Below, piece after piece: positions 20,227 through 32,150 of a stretch of DNA of 64,000 nt. The number at the start of each line of letters is the position of its first letter. The stretch's first letter is position 1. This DNA is from Cornus controversa (taxonomy: Eukaryota > Streptophyta > Magnoliopsida > Cornales > Cornaceae). The position numbers and the translations under genes were made by a program. The stretch lies in assembly GCA_026545225.1 (NCBI GenBank), contig CM048845.1, positions 90,646,533 through 90,710,532 of the forward strand, written 5' to 3'. Below the pieces are notes generated by a model that was given only the letters and a program-made list of their open reading frames with translations, searched no databases and had not been told where the DNA came from.

Positions 20227-22409
20227 TCTATACTACTATTAAAAATACAAGTTGTTTCAAATCATTTAGTTATATCACAATTCTTTTATTAATAGATTTC
20301 TACAACTTAAACTTCATCACCTACTAATAGACTCTTTAGTTATACCACAATTCTTTTATTAATAGACTCCTACAGAGTTTCAAATCATTTAATTTAATTA
20401 TAATACATTACTCCTGAAATTCCTACAGAGTTTCAAATCATATAATTTAATTGTAATCCATTACTCCTGAAAGAATTTTCGAGCAATGCACACAAACCAA
20501 ACTAATTATCTATAATATTAGGGATCTTAGAGTTTTTTTTTTTTTGTTAGTTGCAACTCTGTTATCTGGTTTTCGATTTCTTTCATCTTTTATCTCTTTT
20601 ACTAATCTTTAAGGGCATTGTTGTAGGTTGTTTGAGAAAAATAAATTTATAAAAGTAAAACGAAGAAAGTTTCCACCATTGGCGATGAGTTGTGCTGGGA
20701 TGATCCTTAATGATGATAAAGCATAAATTCTCCACTCTTATATCTTTTGTTTTCCTTAAATAATTTATAATGTGTTTTTATTTTATGGTGGTTATTAATA
20801 TGTTTATGTAGTCAATTATAAGCTTTAGATCTAAATATTATGGATAATAATAATGATTATGTTAATCTATTATATTGGTTTACTTTTTTTTTTGTTGGAT
20901 TGATATTAAATATTATATAAGTTTCAATAATAATAATATAATTTGGGACACGATTGAATAGTATGTGAAAAAAAAGCCTTTTTTATAATTATGTGAAAAC
21001 ATAAAACATAAATTTTTGCAAAACTTTAGAATCCAAATGTATATTGTTGCTAAATTCAATTTATGAATAGGAAACTCTTGTAAGACTTTATAGCGTGCTA
21101 TTGTGAGTAATAGATACAATTTTTTGTCATATGACTTCAAAATATGCAAACCAAATTAATTTATGACTTGTATATCCTAAATCATGTGGAGGTCAATCAT
21201 GATTACAAGGATAGATGTTATTTCTATAGCTCTAGATAAAACAACATAAAATTAAATTTAACAAGAAATCAATATTAGTAAAAAATATTAATACTTTTTT
21301 ACCTAGATGAAAATGGTGTTAAAAAATGACTAATGAACTACTATGAGAAAAATAAAATTATCACCATGATTTGATTAAAGAAATACGAAAAGTAGCGCTA
21401 CATATATCATATACCTTAGTAATCTAAATCAACCAGTAATGAAATATGATCATATTAAAATAAAATAAAAAAATTATGTTCCTTCTAGCTAAATAATCAA
21501 GATTGTTTTCTTCTGCTATGGTTAAGATTGTGCCCTTTAGATATATATATTTATATATTTGCTTGAAATATTAAGATTATTTTATGTACAATTTTTTTAG
21601 ATAAATGTGACTAAGTTTAAAAGTAGAGGAAGAAAAATCATAAAAATAGAATTAATCTCAGTGACATCTTTATTAATTACTGGTACAATCATTTTTTGAT
21701 TATCCATGATCAAGTTATTATTTTCTTCTTTAATCTCTAATTTAGAAAAAAGATTGATTTCAACTAATTTAAAATTATAATTTGCATAATTATATTAAAC
21801 AAAGTATCTGATTTGTAATTTATCTAAGTTTTTATCATCTTTTTCATTTTTTTTCTTTTTAAATGGATATAAGCGATTGAGTTAATGCAATTTTACTATT
21901 GTACTAATTTTTGTATTTGATTTGATGTAATGCAAATTTATTACTAATTTCGAACTATAGATCATATATACGTCCAAAGTAGATTAAATGCTTATATCAC
22001 CTCTTTGAGACACATATTTTCAAACTTTGTTACGGCGTTTTGGGCCATTACATTTATGTTACATTTATGCCTATTATTTTTTTATATTGAATGTTGGGAT
22101 AAGCTATAGTTTTTGTGTATATATATCCATATACATATATAACTTAACATTTACTTATTCATGTCTATTGTGTCCATAACTATTAAAAGAAGTGTAATAA
22201 TTTGAAGAATTTAGAAATTCAGAAAGGATTAAGAATTAATAAAATAAATATTAAAATTTTTCAAAAGTAAAACAACAAATAATTATAAATTTGCTTAAAT
22301 AATATTAAATTCAAATATTAGGTTCATTTTATTATTATTGGTATGATAGTTTAATAAAATTATATAAATTCACTTCTAACCACGTGCATCGCACATGACC
22401 TTTTACTAG
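20227..22409 (+). mobile_element. Non-autonomous Helitron 1
   Basis: The 5' end TCTATACTACTATTAAAA is preceded by A. The 3' end has a hairpin CACGTGCATCGCACATG, then CCTTTTACTAG followed by T. This is the plant Helitron A-TC...CTAG-T pattern. No Rep/helicase frame is visible. Short direct repeats near the 5' end (20270-20470) contain CACAATTCTTTTATTAATAG and CCTACAGAGTTTCAAATCAT. Confidence 0.8.
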
Positions 22410-22517
22410 TGTGTATATATATTTATACTACTATTAAAAGTATAAAGAGATTTATAGTTTCAGTACACTAATTTTTTTTTTTAAAATTAAAAAAATATAA
22501 TTAATTAAAAAAATAAA

Positions 22518-22745
22518 TTACCTAAGCAAAACCCTTTCTTTTTATTTCTATTTCTAAATTTAAAAACCCCTTTCTTTTTATTTCTAAATTTAAAAACCCT
22601 AAACACCTAAAATCACTCTTCATCTCGGCTACGACTCTCCATTATAAAATTACCTAAGCAAAACCCTTTCTTTTTATTTCTAAATTTAAAAATCCTAAAC
22701 ATCTAAAATCACTCTTCCTTTTGGTTACGACTCTCTATTATATAA
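22518..22745. repeat. Tandem repeats with AAATTACCTAAGCAAAACCC
   Basis: A unit of about 100-130 bp containing AAAACCCTTTCTTTTTATTT and ending ACGACTCTCCATTATA (second copy TCTCTATTATA) occurs twice near the 5' end of Helitron 2. Confidence 0.7.
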
Positions 22746-23390
22746 TTACCCAAGCAAAACCCTTTTCCAAGCAAAACCCTTCTGAGCTTTCTCTCGGATC
22801 TCATCAACAACCATTCGATTCAGTTTCGTCTCAACTTACATGTGAGTTTTTTTTTTTTATCTTCTTAATGGTCGTCTGATGAGTATGTAGTGATTTTCAA
22901 AGTAGTTAAATTTGTATTACTGTTCTTTGCCCTTTATTTTTGGAATTTTGAATTTGTGACAAGACAATGAAGTTATATGTAATATGCATCAAAGTTCTTA
23001 TTCTTCTTCGTCCTTTTTTTTTTTTTTTGTTCTTTTCAAAGTAGTTAAATTTGTGTTACTGCTTTTTGCCCTTTATTTTTGGAATTTTGAATTTATGGCA
23101 AGACAATGAAGTTATATACAATATGCATCTCTTTGCCCTCTATTTTTGGACTTCTGTTTTTGGAATACATGGAATAAGATTCACAAATAAGACACTGCTG
23201 TAACATTTGACTTTTGATGCAACTGTTAGAAGTTTTTGTTTTATAATAATTTTTGTTTTAGACCTTATGCTTTTTGGAATTAGCATATGATCATTTTGTT
23301 TTACAAGTTGATACTTATATATCTACCATGTTATTGCACCAAATTTCATGACTTTAATTACAGGCAAACTTAATTAGTCTTTTGTCTTTT

Positions 23391-23935
23391 CAAATTAAAA
23401 TATTTATTATATTACTAGTTTTAAAGTTCATTTTACATAGATAATATATATACTTGAGACCATTAAATAATACAAGCAAACGGTTTTATTTAGAATTAAG
23501 AATATATCTTTTAAGTTTACTTAACAATTGGGTGAAATTTAATTTTAAAAAATATATATATAAATTAACATTTGAATCTCGAAGTTTAATTTTTTAATAA
23601 AAAACTTAACTTAAATATATATTTTAATTTAGTACATATATAATAACTAGATTATAAAATTAGTCGGTTCATTAAATAATATCTTGAAGTTCAATTTTTT
23701 CAATTCCATTCTTTAGAAGTTCTTCTATTAGTAGTGTTTTTTTTATTAATTAATATTATATTTTATGAGTTTATGTTAGGAATGAAGTTAGAGAGAAAAG
23801 AAATAAAATTAGAAAAATAATACTTATTTAAATAATATTACAGTTTTGGAGTTTGTGTTAGGAATGAAGTTAGAAAGTGAAAAAACAGAATTAGAAAAGA
23901 ATACTTATTTAAGAGTTAAGGAAATATTATATTTC
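23391..23935. repeat. Direct repeat, copy 1, inside Helitron 2
   Basis: The segment from AAATATTTATTATATTA through ACATAGATAATATATA and GAGACCATTAAATAATACAA recurs in the same order and orientation at 25318-25860. Confidence 0.75.
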
Positions 23936-25860
23936 TACTTATTTATTAGAATAAATAGTATTATAAAAATTTAAACATGCATTATAAAAAATAAAAAATG
24001 GGCGTTTTTTCATTAATACATCTCCATTGTGGTTGACTGAGGGTAAATTTTGCCAACTAAGTGAACTATCATTGTGTGTGTGTGTATATATATATCAATA
24101 TATATTTGTGTGTGCGTGTGTGTGATACTGAATCGTTAAGTTTAGGCACTTCCTTTTTCATTATGATAACATTGATTAAAGAAATGAAATGACATCTTTA
24201 ATTTTTCTCTATATATCTATATATATGTGTGTGTAGGGGTAGTGGAGGACTTGCCATATTATACATTCGTGTGTAATTAGAACAAATCAAGTATATGATA
24301 TATGTTAAATGGGAAAGAATCGATAATGGTTGTGTAATAAATAATATTATATTTTAGAAGTTTGTGTTAGAGATGAAGTTAAAGAGTGAAGAAATAGAAT
24401 TAGAAAAAAAATATTTATTTAAATAATATTATATTTTAGGAGTATGTCATATGTGTTAGGAATGAAGTTAGTGAGAGAATAAATAGAATTAGAAAAAATA
24501 TCAATATATAAAAATTATAATAATTTTTTTATTTTTTGAATTTTAAAAATAAAAATATGGCGTGTTAGAGAAATAATAAAATAGAATTAGAAAATTTATA
24601 AAAATAAAAATTATAATTTTATTTTTATTTTTTTCGAAATAGGAAGAATTTGTATTAGGGATGAAGTGTGAACTAAATTGGAATCCTAACCTAATTAAGC
24701 CACTCTAAATAGATTTGAAATTCTTTAGACATTTAAAGAAATAAAGAATTCTAATTAAATTAAATGATTTGAAACTTCGTAAATTATTTTTTCTAATCAA
24801 ATTATTTGAATTTTAAAAATATGAAGATTTTGTGTTAGGAATGAAGTGCAAGAGAAAGAATAAATAGAATTAGAAAATTTATAAAAGTATGAATTATAAT
24901 ATTATTTTTATTTTTTTTGAAATAGGAAGAGTTTTTGTTAGGGATAATGTGTGAGACAAATAATAAATAGAATTAAAAAAGCATACTTGGTGTTTAATAT
25001 TTACGAAAAGATTATGTTTCTGTGTAATTATTAGAATAAATATATTATCATAAAAATAAGAATGTATTATAAAATTAAAAATTTACTGATACTTTTGAAT
25101 CTCTTTGTAGTTTTAGTAATAATGTGTGTGTATACCTTTGACCTTTTATTATTTTGACAGTGAAATAATATACTAATATAAAATTAAACCTATATGTTAA
25201 AACTTATAGAATTATTATATAAGATAAATTTCATATAAAAATAATCCTTCGATGCAATTTTTTTTTTCCAAAAAAAAAATTGCATACAAAAACAATAAAG
25301 ATGGGTAAAATCCTTTTAAAATTTAAAATATTTATTATATTAATAGTTTTAAAGTTCATCTTACATAGATAATATATACTTGAGACCATTAAATAATACA
25401 ATCAAACAATTTAAAATTAAGAATATATCTTTTAAGTTTAGTTAACAATTGGGTAAAATTTAATTTTAAATAAATATATATAAATTAACATTTGAATCTC
25501 AAAGTTCAAATTTTTAATAAAAACAATTTACTTAAATATATATTTTAATTTACTACATAAATAATAACTAAATTATAAAATTAGTGAGTTCATTAAATAT
25601 TATTTAGTTCAATTTTTTCAATTCCCTTCTCTAGAAGTTTTTCTATTAGCAGTGTTTTTTATTAATTAATATTATATTTTAGGAGTTTATGTTAGGAATG
25701 AAGTTAGAGAGAGAAGAAATAAAATTAAAAAAAGAATACTTATTTAAATAATATTACAGTTTTGGAGTTTGTGTTAGGAATGAAGTTAGAGAGTGAAGAA
25801 ATAGAATTAGAAAAGAATACTTATTTAAGAGTTAAGGAAATATTATGTTTCAAATTATTT
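23770..25860. repeat. Dispersed array of a GTTAGGAATGAAGTTAGAGA motif
   Basis: A motif of about 45-70 bp (TTAGGAATGAAGTTAGAGAG...GAAATAGAATTAGAAAA) recurs about nine times at irregular spacing, near 23778, 23859, 24366, 24457, 24653, 24835, 24937, 25691 and 25770. Intervening spacers differ. Confidence 0.7.
25318..25860. repeat. Direct repeat, copy 2, inside Helitron 2
   Basis: Collinear with copy 1 at 23391-23935, with small indels. Both end in the GTTAGGAATGAAGTTAGAGA-type repeat. Confidence 0.75.
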
Positions 25861-26674
25861 ATTAGAATAAATAATATTATAAAAATTTAAACATGCACTA
25901 TAAAAATGCATCTAAACCATGGTGCAATGCATGTAAGTAATGCAAAAAGAATTTGAAGTACGAAAAGATGGACTCAGTTGTACTAATTGCAAAACAAAAG
26001 ATGAGTATATCTTTAAACATTTTATTTTTAAAAAAAAATTACAATATGACAAATATGTCATTATTTATTAAGTATCAATGACATATACTTATTTATGCAG
26101 ATTTATGCAATTTTGACTCAAAGATATAACAAATAATATATATCTAACAATATTTGATAATTCTTAATCATTAATAAATTGTTCACTAAATGAACTAATA
26201 TAGTTAAAAAGTTAGGTAATATTTTTTCCCTCACTCATAAAATTTATGGATAAAACAATTCATTTGAAATGTATCAATATTACTAAAATAAATTTGTTCT
26301 TTTTGTAGGACGAGGAGATGAATGAATTTTACGACAAAGTGACAAGTTGCCAAGGAAATTTTTTTTTTTTTTTATGATCAAGATAGACAACACTAAAAAT
26401 GACGTAGTCAAAAATAGTTTTGTGGTGGTAATTATCAAAGAAGTTTCACTTGAGAATTATTTATTTGAAAAAGAACTCAGAAATAGTTTTGGGTGTTTTA
26501 ATTAATGTGTTTGGATGTATTATAATAGTTTTGATTGTTTTGGGTATTATAATAAAATTTTAATTTATTTTTTATCCACATGCACCACACGTGCTTTAAA
26601 CTAGTATATATATATATATATACACATATATGCGACATAAGAAAAATAATAGAAATAGAAGAGTCTGTCACTAC

Positions 26675-27406
26675 TAGGGATGTTCAAAAAATCCGTGAAT
26701 ATGATCCGAACCATGGCTAATCCGTTTGGTAGTGGTTCGGTTATAGATTTAAAAGTGCAAATCCATTTGCAACGGTTCGGTTCACGGATTGGTGCCTGAA
26801 AAATTCGATCCAAATCGTGAAACCGAACCGTGGCTAATTTATATATGTATAAATATATTTTATAATTTATATGATATAATGATATATAAATATATACATA
26901 ATATAGTTATACACTTATACACAATGTTATATTATACACTTATACAGTTATACTTTTGCATTATGGCCATCAGGCTAGTGGCTACGATTTTCTGTTTTCT
27001 AGTGGCCTAAACTAAAGCAATTAGTGAACATATTCTATGTTCCATTGGATGTAGTTTAGTAGTTTAAGCAAGTAGTCATTCCAAACTTTCGGTGGATGTA
27101 GTTTAGTAGTTTAAGCAAGTAGTCATTCCAAACTTTCGGTGGATGTAGTTTATTAGTTTTGCACATTAATCAGCATTATAGTTTTGCACATTAATCAGAT
27201 TAGTGAAATTGTATTTATTATTGAATATTGAGTAGGCCCAATCCGTCAATCCAAACCGAACCAATCCGTGTTCTAATGGTTCGGTTGGGTTCGGATTAGG
27301 TTTGGCCACGGTTGGGTTCGGATTGGAATTTAACCAATCTGTAAACCACGGTTCCGATTAGATTTAGTGCCTAATCCGAACCAATCTGAACTGTGGTCAC
27401 CCCTAA
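26675..27406. mobile_element. hAT-like element related to the one at 6021
   Basis: The ends TAGGGATGTTCAAAAAATCC and CTGTGGTCACCCCTAA are flanked by TCACTAC (26668-26674, 27407-27413), 7 identical bases of an expected 8. The body carries GGTTCGG and AATCCGAACC repeats and a 54-bp tandem repeat. Confidence 0.7.
27046..27160. repeat. 54-bp tandem repeat
   Basis: GGATGTAGTTTAGTAGTTTA followed by AGCAAGTAGTCATTCCAAAC and TTTCGGT occurs twice in full, with a third partial copy. A shorter TTTTGCACATTAATCAG repeat follows. Confidence 0.85.
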
Positions 27407-27623
27407 TCACTACGCTTTAGATTTTATTAGATACTCAGTCTATTTAACTTTATATCGACTTTAAAAAAATCCATGCTTAAAGAATTAAAGATAATATATA
27501 TAACCAATCTGAACTGTGGTCACCCCTAATTACTACGCTTTAGATTTTATTAGATACTCAGTGTATTTAACTTAATATCGATTTTAAAAAAATCCACGCT
27601 TAAAGAATTAAAGATAATATATA
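27379..27623. repeat. 123-bp tandem duplication overlapping the hAT 3' end
   Basis: Unit 1 (27379-27501) and unit 2 (27502-27623) both begin AACCAATCTGAACTGTGG, the right end of the hAT element, and run into the same flank (CGCTTTAGATTTTATTAGAT). The duplication therefore happened after the hAT insertion. Confidence 0.85.
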
Positions 27624-27907
27624 TTAAATAACGAAAATACTTAAAGTGCCTTAAGGTTTAAGCTGCCATGGCACGAAGTAATTTTTTTTTTTAGGTTAAA
27701 AAATGAGATGAAATCACAGGAGATTATAGTGGGGTTAGAAGTTTTTATTTTTTTATATATGTCTTTTGATAAGTGATTTTTTGTTATTTGTTTTGTTCAT
27801 GGTTATTCTTTACTAATATATACATACATATATATATTCGAAAAGTTAAAGTAAACGTGTGTACACATGCAACATTGCTTCTAGTTGAGTTTGAACTCAA
27901 AGTCTCA

Positions 27908-28620
27908 GTGCCTGTTTGAGGGAGCTTCCCAAGGCCTCAAAAAGTCCTTCCAGACATCAAAAGTTCTTTTAAAAAATAATGTGACATTTGGTTACATATA
28001 TTTAAAGGCCTTTCTGAAAAAGTCGGTGGTCAGGAAGCCCATTTCAGAGAAGTAAAAAAATGTTGCTTTTAAAACCTCCTTTTAGGAAGCTAAATTTTAT
28101 TTTGAAATAAATTTATTATTTTACTAATTTGTCCATATACTTCTTATATATTAACAAGATTACTCCACCGCCACCGTTACTGTCGCCTTCCACCACCACC
28201 ACTACCGCCACCTCCACCACCATCACCACCACCACCACCTCCACTACCAACACCACCACCTCCCCCATCACCATCGTTATCATTGCTTTCCACCACCACC
28301 ACTGCCACCATCATCATGGCTACCTCCACCACCGCTTCCCACCACTGCCACCCCCACTACCTCCATCAGCACCGCCACCTCCACCACTACAACCACAACT
28401 TCCTTCCATTGTCAACTTCGCACTTTATAAGAGTTGTAATCGTTGTTAAAGATAAGGAATAATATTGTCAAGAAAAAAATAATTTAAAAGATAAAGTATA
28501 TTTAAAAAATGCGCTAGCCAGACGTCATTTTTCTCTTAAATTCCTTCTAACAAAATTCCTTTTACGAAGTCCTTATTGATGAAGTCCTTTTGATATTAGG
28601 AAGCTCCCCCTAACGGGGCC
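27908..28620. mobile_element. TIR element with CCACC-repeat cargo
   Basis: The ends GTGCCTGTTTGAGGGAGCTT and GGAAGCTCCCCCTAACGGGG are imperfect inverted repeats, similar in style to the MITE at 16837-17247. The middle (about 28155-28410) is a GC-rich ACC/CCACCACC array. The flanking duplication is uncertain (CTCA on both sides). Confidence 0.55.
28155..28410. repeat. CCACCACC trinucleotide-type array
   Basis: An imperfect (CCA/CAC/ACC)n array. The frame at 28129-28449 reads Thr/Ser/Pro/His repeats only because of the repeat. I do not call it a gene. Confidence 0.85.
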
Positions 28621-29046
28621 TCACCGGTGATTATATATGTTATTATATGATAAAAGATTTCACTTCATTTTCTCTTCATTAATTTTTCCTAAATAATATG
28701 AGTAGCTTATTGTAGTCCTTCCTATTTAATTTTATTTTTTTAATTATTAAAATTTGATAAAAAAGTTAGCATTATTCTCTTCTCCTTTCAACTTTCATAA
28801 TTCATGATACTCGTCAAAATACCATTGTGTATACAAGTCATAATATTTTGATTATATTGCATGACTTTGGAATTTGAATACTATCTTTACTCATTGGAAA
28901 AATTCATGTCTCATTCACATTTTTTATCTGTACAATTGCAATTTAAATCGGTGTTTTTCATTACTCTCAATAGTATAAGAATATAATTCAAGCTACATAA
29001 ATATCGTCACACATAGAGGTACCATACAATCCTACAATTCATTTAG

Positions 29047-30083
29047 GTTACGTTTGGTACGCAGGAATGTAATTAAATACAAATGGGAATGGAATGAGAA
29101 TGAGAATAAAATAGAATGGTCATTCTAATTTTACTGTTTGGTTGCAAAAATGAAAATATGTAGTAATGAAATGAAGTGCAAATTAAATTACGCAAAATAT
29201 CCCTCTCTATGACAAATAAATTAAACTAACAAAATAACATTATTCTATAATTTTTTTAAAAGAAATAATGGTGTTGATGGAAGGTGGTGGTAGCGGTGGT
29301 GGTGGAAGGCAGTGACAGTGTTGTGGAAAGCGACAGTGGTGGTGGAAAGCATTGACGATGGTAGAAGGCAGTGGAAGTGGTGGAAGGTAGCGATGATGGT
29401 GGTGGTGGAAGGCAACAATGGTGTAGGTGGTGGTGATGGAAGGCAACGATGGTGGTGGAAGGCGATAATGGTGTGGCGGTGGTGATAGTGAAAGGCGATG
29501 ACGGTGGTGACAGTGGTGGAAGGAGGTGGTGGTAAAAAGCAACAGTGGTGTATATGGTGGTGGTGGAAAGCGACGATGGTTGTGGAAGGCAACAGTGGTA
29601 TAGGTGGTGGAAGACGGTGGTGGTGGTGGAAGGTAGTGGAGGTGGCGTTAGTGGTGGTGGAAGGCGGTAGTGGTGTATGTGGTGGTGTCTATGTCTATGA
29701 TAGAAGGCGACGACGATGGTAGTAGTGGTGAAAGGCGGCGATGGAAAGTAGTGGAGGTGGCAATGGTGGAAGGCGACGACGACGGTGGTGGAAGGCAGTA
29801 ATGGCAACAATAGAAGGTGGTGGTGGTGGTGATGGTGGAAGGCGGTGGAGGTGAGGTGGAGGTGGCGATGTGGTGAAGGGCTTATTAGAAATATCATTTT
29901 TTTAAAAATCTTACTTGGGAATGGAATGGCCATTCCATAGGTTTAACTAAATGGATTTTCATTTCCTATAATGGATTTTCATTATAAAGGAATGACCATT
30001 CCAACCTTAAAATTTATACCAAACAAATGAATGATTGGAATGGGCATTCCATTTCATTCTATTTATGCTTACCAAATACAGCA
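29047..30083. mobile_element. Harbinger-type MITE, copy B, expanded by a GGTGG array
   Basis: The left end GTTACGTTTGGTACGCAGGA and the right end TACCAAATACAGCA match MITE copies A and C. The MITE arms are separated by a GC-rich array at about 29268-29880. TTA-like bases flank both ends. Confidence 0.65.
29268..29880. repeat. GGTGGTGGAAGGC minisatellite
   Basis: An imperfect array of units like GGTGGTGGTGGAAGGCA. Minus-strand frames (29240-29933) read as low-complexity His/Pro/Ser/Thr proteins in all three phases, the sign of a repeat and not a gene. Confidence 0.9.
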
Positions 30084-30448
30084 TTACAGTCCCTTGTATT
30101 TAAGTTAGAAAATTGCATTAAATTGAGTCGGGTAACCTATTTGATTCAGGATCATGATATTACAGTCCAAGCATTAAAACGAAATGGAAAGCCGAACAAC
30201 TTCCAATCGGCTGGATATGCTCAGTTGGGTTTCATGTGGATTCCAATTGAGAAAATTTAAAGAATGCGGAGCTTTTGGCTCCCATTTTCTTTTGTAATAT
30301 CATTATTCATTGATTTATTAATAAAAAAGGCAAGGAATTATGGTACTAAAGTGGAAAATGTCCCGACTATTCCTAAAATATTTGTACTTTACTTTCTTTG
30401 TAATGTTTTTAGGAACATGTAAGGAAAAGCCACAAGAAGCATTGCACA

Positions 30449-32087
30449 TAGGAGTGCAAATGAACTGCGTTGTTCATGAATAGCTCAAATCCGGCTCGGG
30501 CTCGCTCATTAAGCAGACGAGCTGAGTGACGAGTGTAAAATAATGGAATGGATGTCGTTACTTCTCTACACTTCGTATAAAAATAAAACCTGCAAAAACT
30601 TTACTAAAAATTGTATAGTAATAAGTAGGATCAAACCACTCTCAAGTGAGAGTCAGTAATAAGTCTCAAATTCAAAACCTCAATATTCTGGGATGAAAAA
30701 TGAATATTTTAAAAAATAATCTTCTGATTTTTTTAATAATAAGAACTACTACTAAATACCTTTGATCAATTGATGGAAAAAACCTTAAGGAAATATAATT
30801 CACCACCATGGATTCATAAAAATAAAGTTTATAATATTCTTATATAATTTTTTCTCCAATAATTAATACACTCCACCAATCCAATTAGAACTTGGAAAGA
30901 TGAAGGAAGATATGACATAAAAAAAATAACACTTGATTAGATATGAGAGAACATTTTTTACTTAATATGTTATACCTTTGGTAGGTAAATAGAGTTAGAC
31001 ATTTTTTGAATTACCATTATTTGGCAAATACGAAGAATTCTCCCTCTAATTTTTGAAAATAAAAATTCAGAATAGAAGAATAAAAAAATGCTCTTTGGAG
31101 GAAAGATTAGACAATAAAATAAAATAACTTACTTATATTTCAACCATGGTAGCTTCGTCACTCTATTTAGAAGGATGTTTACGCTTGCATATCAACAGAA
31201 AAAAAATATAGAAATGAAACTACTATTCTTCATTGAATCAAGAAAATGATTATATTATTTTTTATACAATTTTCTAACGTCCTTCACCAACCTCTAAGAC
31301 CCCCTATTTATAGAGTTAAATGGGAATGGTTTAGGTGGGAAAAAAAATTTAAAATACAAAAATTCAAAATACAAAATTTTGAATTTAAATATCTAATATT
31401 TGATCTCCATCTTTAATTTGATTTCTAGACTGTAGACGTGGCCGTGTAAAAAAAAAATTTACAAAATTTTGAACTAGAGATCTCTTGTGGAGTAGATTCC
31501 AAAAAATACCATCTCTTTTACAATTCTTTTTTTGTTCATTTCTGGCTATATATATCCTTTTCAGCGCTTATTTGCTGCTTTTATTCTTATTTGAAAATCA
31601 ACCCTGTAAAACATAAAATGCAAAGATAAGAACATTTAAATAAAATAAAAGAGTAATTAAAAACTTATTTTAGGATATAAAATAGCAAGTTTTGTGCACT
31701 TATCACCAAGATCAGTTAGGCTCGATATATGTTTAGGTTCGTATATGTTCGAGAATATAGGCTTGTAAAAGGCCCGTGAACATGTTCATAAACATAGGCT
31801 TGTATAGATTTATGAACATTTAACTCATGACCATAGGCTTGTGTAGGCTTTAACAAGTTCAGAAACAAGCTAAAATGATCTTGAACACGAGCTCAAATCG
31901 AGCTTGAATAATTTTTTTTTGTTAAATGCGTCAAGCTTGAGCTTTTCAAAATATTGACGAGTCGAATCCGAGCTCAACTTTGTATGCTCATCACAATCCC
32001 AATCCTAGCCCAAGTTAAGCCCAGGAACGAACAAGCGAAGCCTGAACAAACTCAAGATTGGCTTGACTCGGTTCATTTGCAACCCTA
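30449..32087. mobile_element. hAT-like element, probably with an inner insertion
   Basis: The ends TAGGAGTGCAAATGAACTG and GGTTCATTTGCAACCCTA are inverted repeats. Flanking 8-mers are ATTGCACA (30441-30448) and ATTGCACC (32088-32095). GAGCTC/GCTCG-rich arms are separated by about 1.1 kb of AT-rich sequence (roughly 30,545-31,710) that looks like an LTR, although I could not find its exact ends. Confidence 0.65.
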
Positions 32088-32150
32088 ATTGCACCTTGAG
32101 CAAATATCAGTCTGAGGCGTATATGTATTATACAAGAACATTTGTTTTAA

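Larger units (their letters stand above)
22422..26604 (+). mobile_element. Non-autonomous Helitron 2
   Basis: The 5' end TTTATACTACTATTAAAAG (TT instead of TC) is preceded by A. The 3' end is CACATGCACCACACGTGC, TTTAAACTAG, then T. It starts only 12 bp after Helitron 1. The interior holds a tandem repeat at the 5' end (22518-22745), two long direct repeats, and many copies of a GTTAGGAATGAAGTTAGAGA motif. Confidence 0.75.

Noticed and set aside
23770-25860. CRISPR-like array from repeated GTTAGGAATGAAGTTAGAGA
   Set aside because: Repeats vary in length and sequence, spacers are irregular, and the host is a plant nuclear genome.
28129-28449. 106-aa Thr/Ser/Pro/His-rich frame
   Set aside because: A simple CCACCACC array inside an inverted-repeat element, with no domain or codon bias.
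29240-29933. Three overlapping minus-strand frames up to 225 aa
   Set aside because: The GGTGG array is open in all three phases because of repeat composition, so it is not evidence of a gene.
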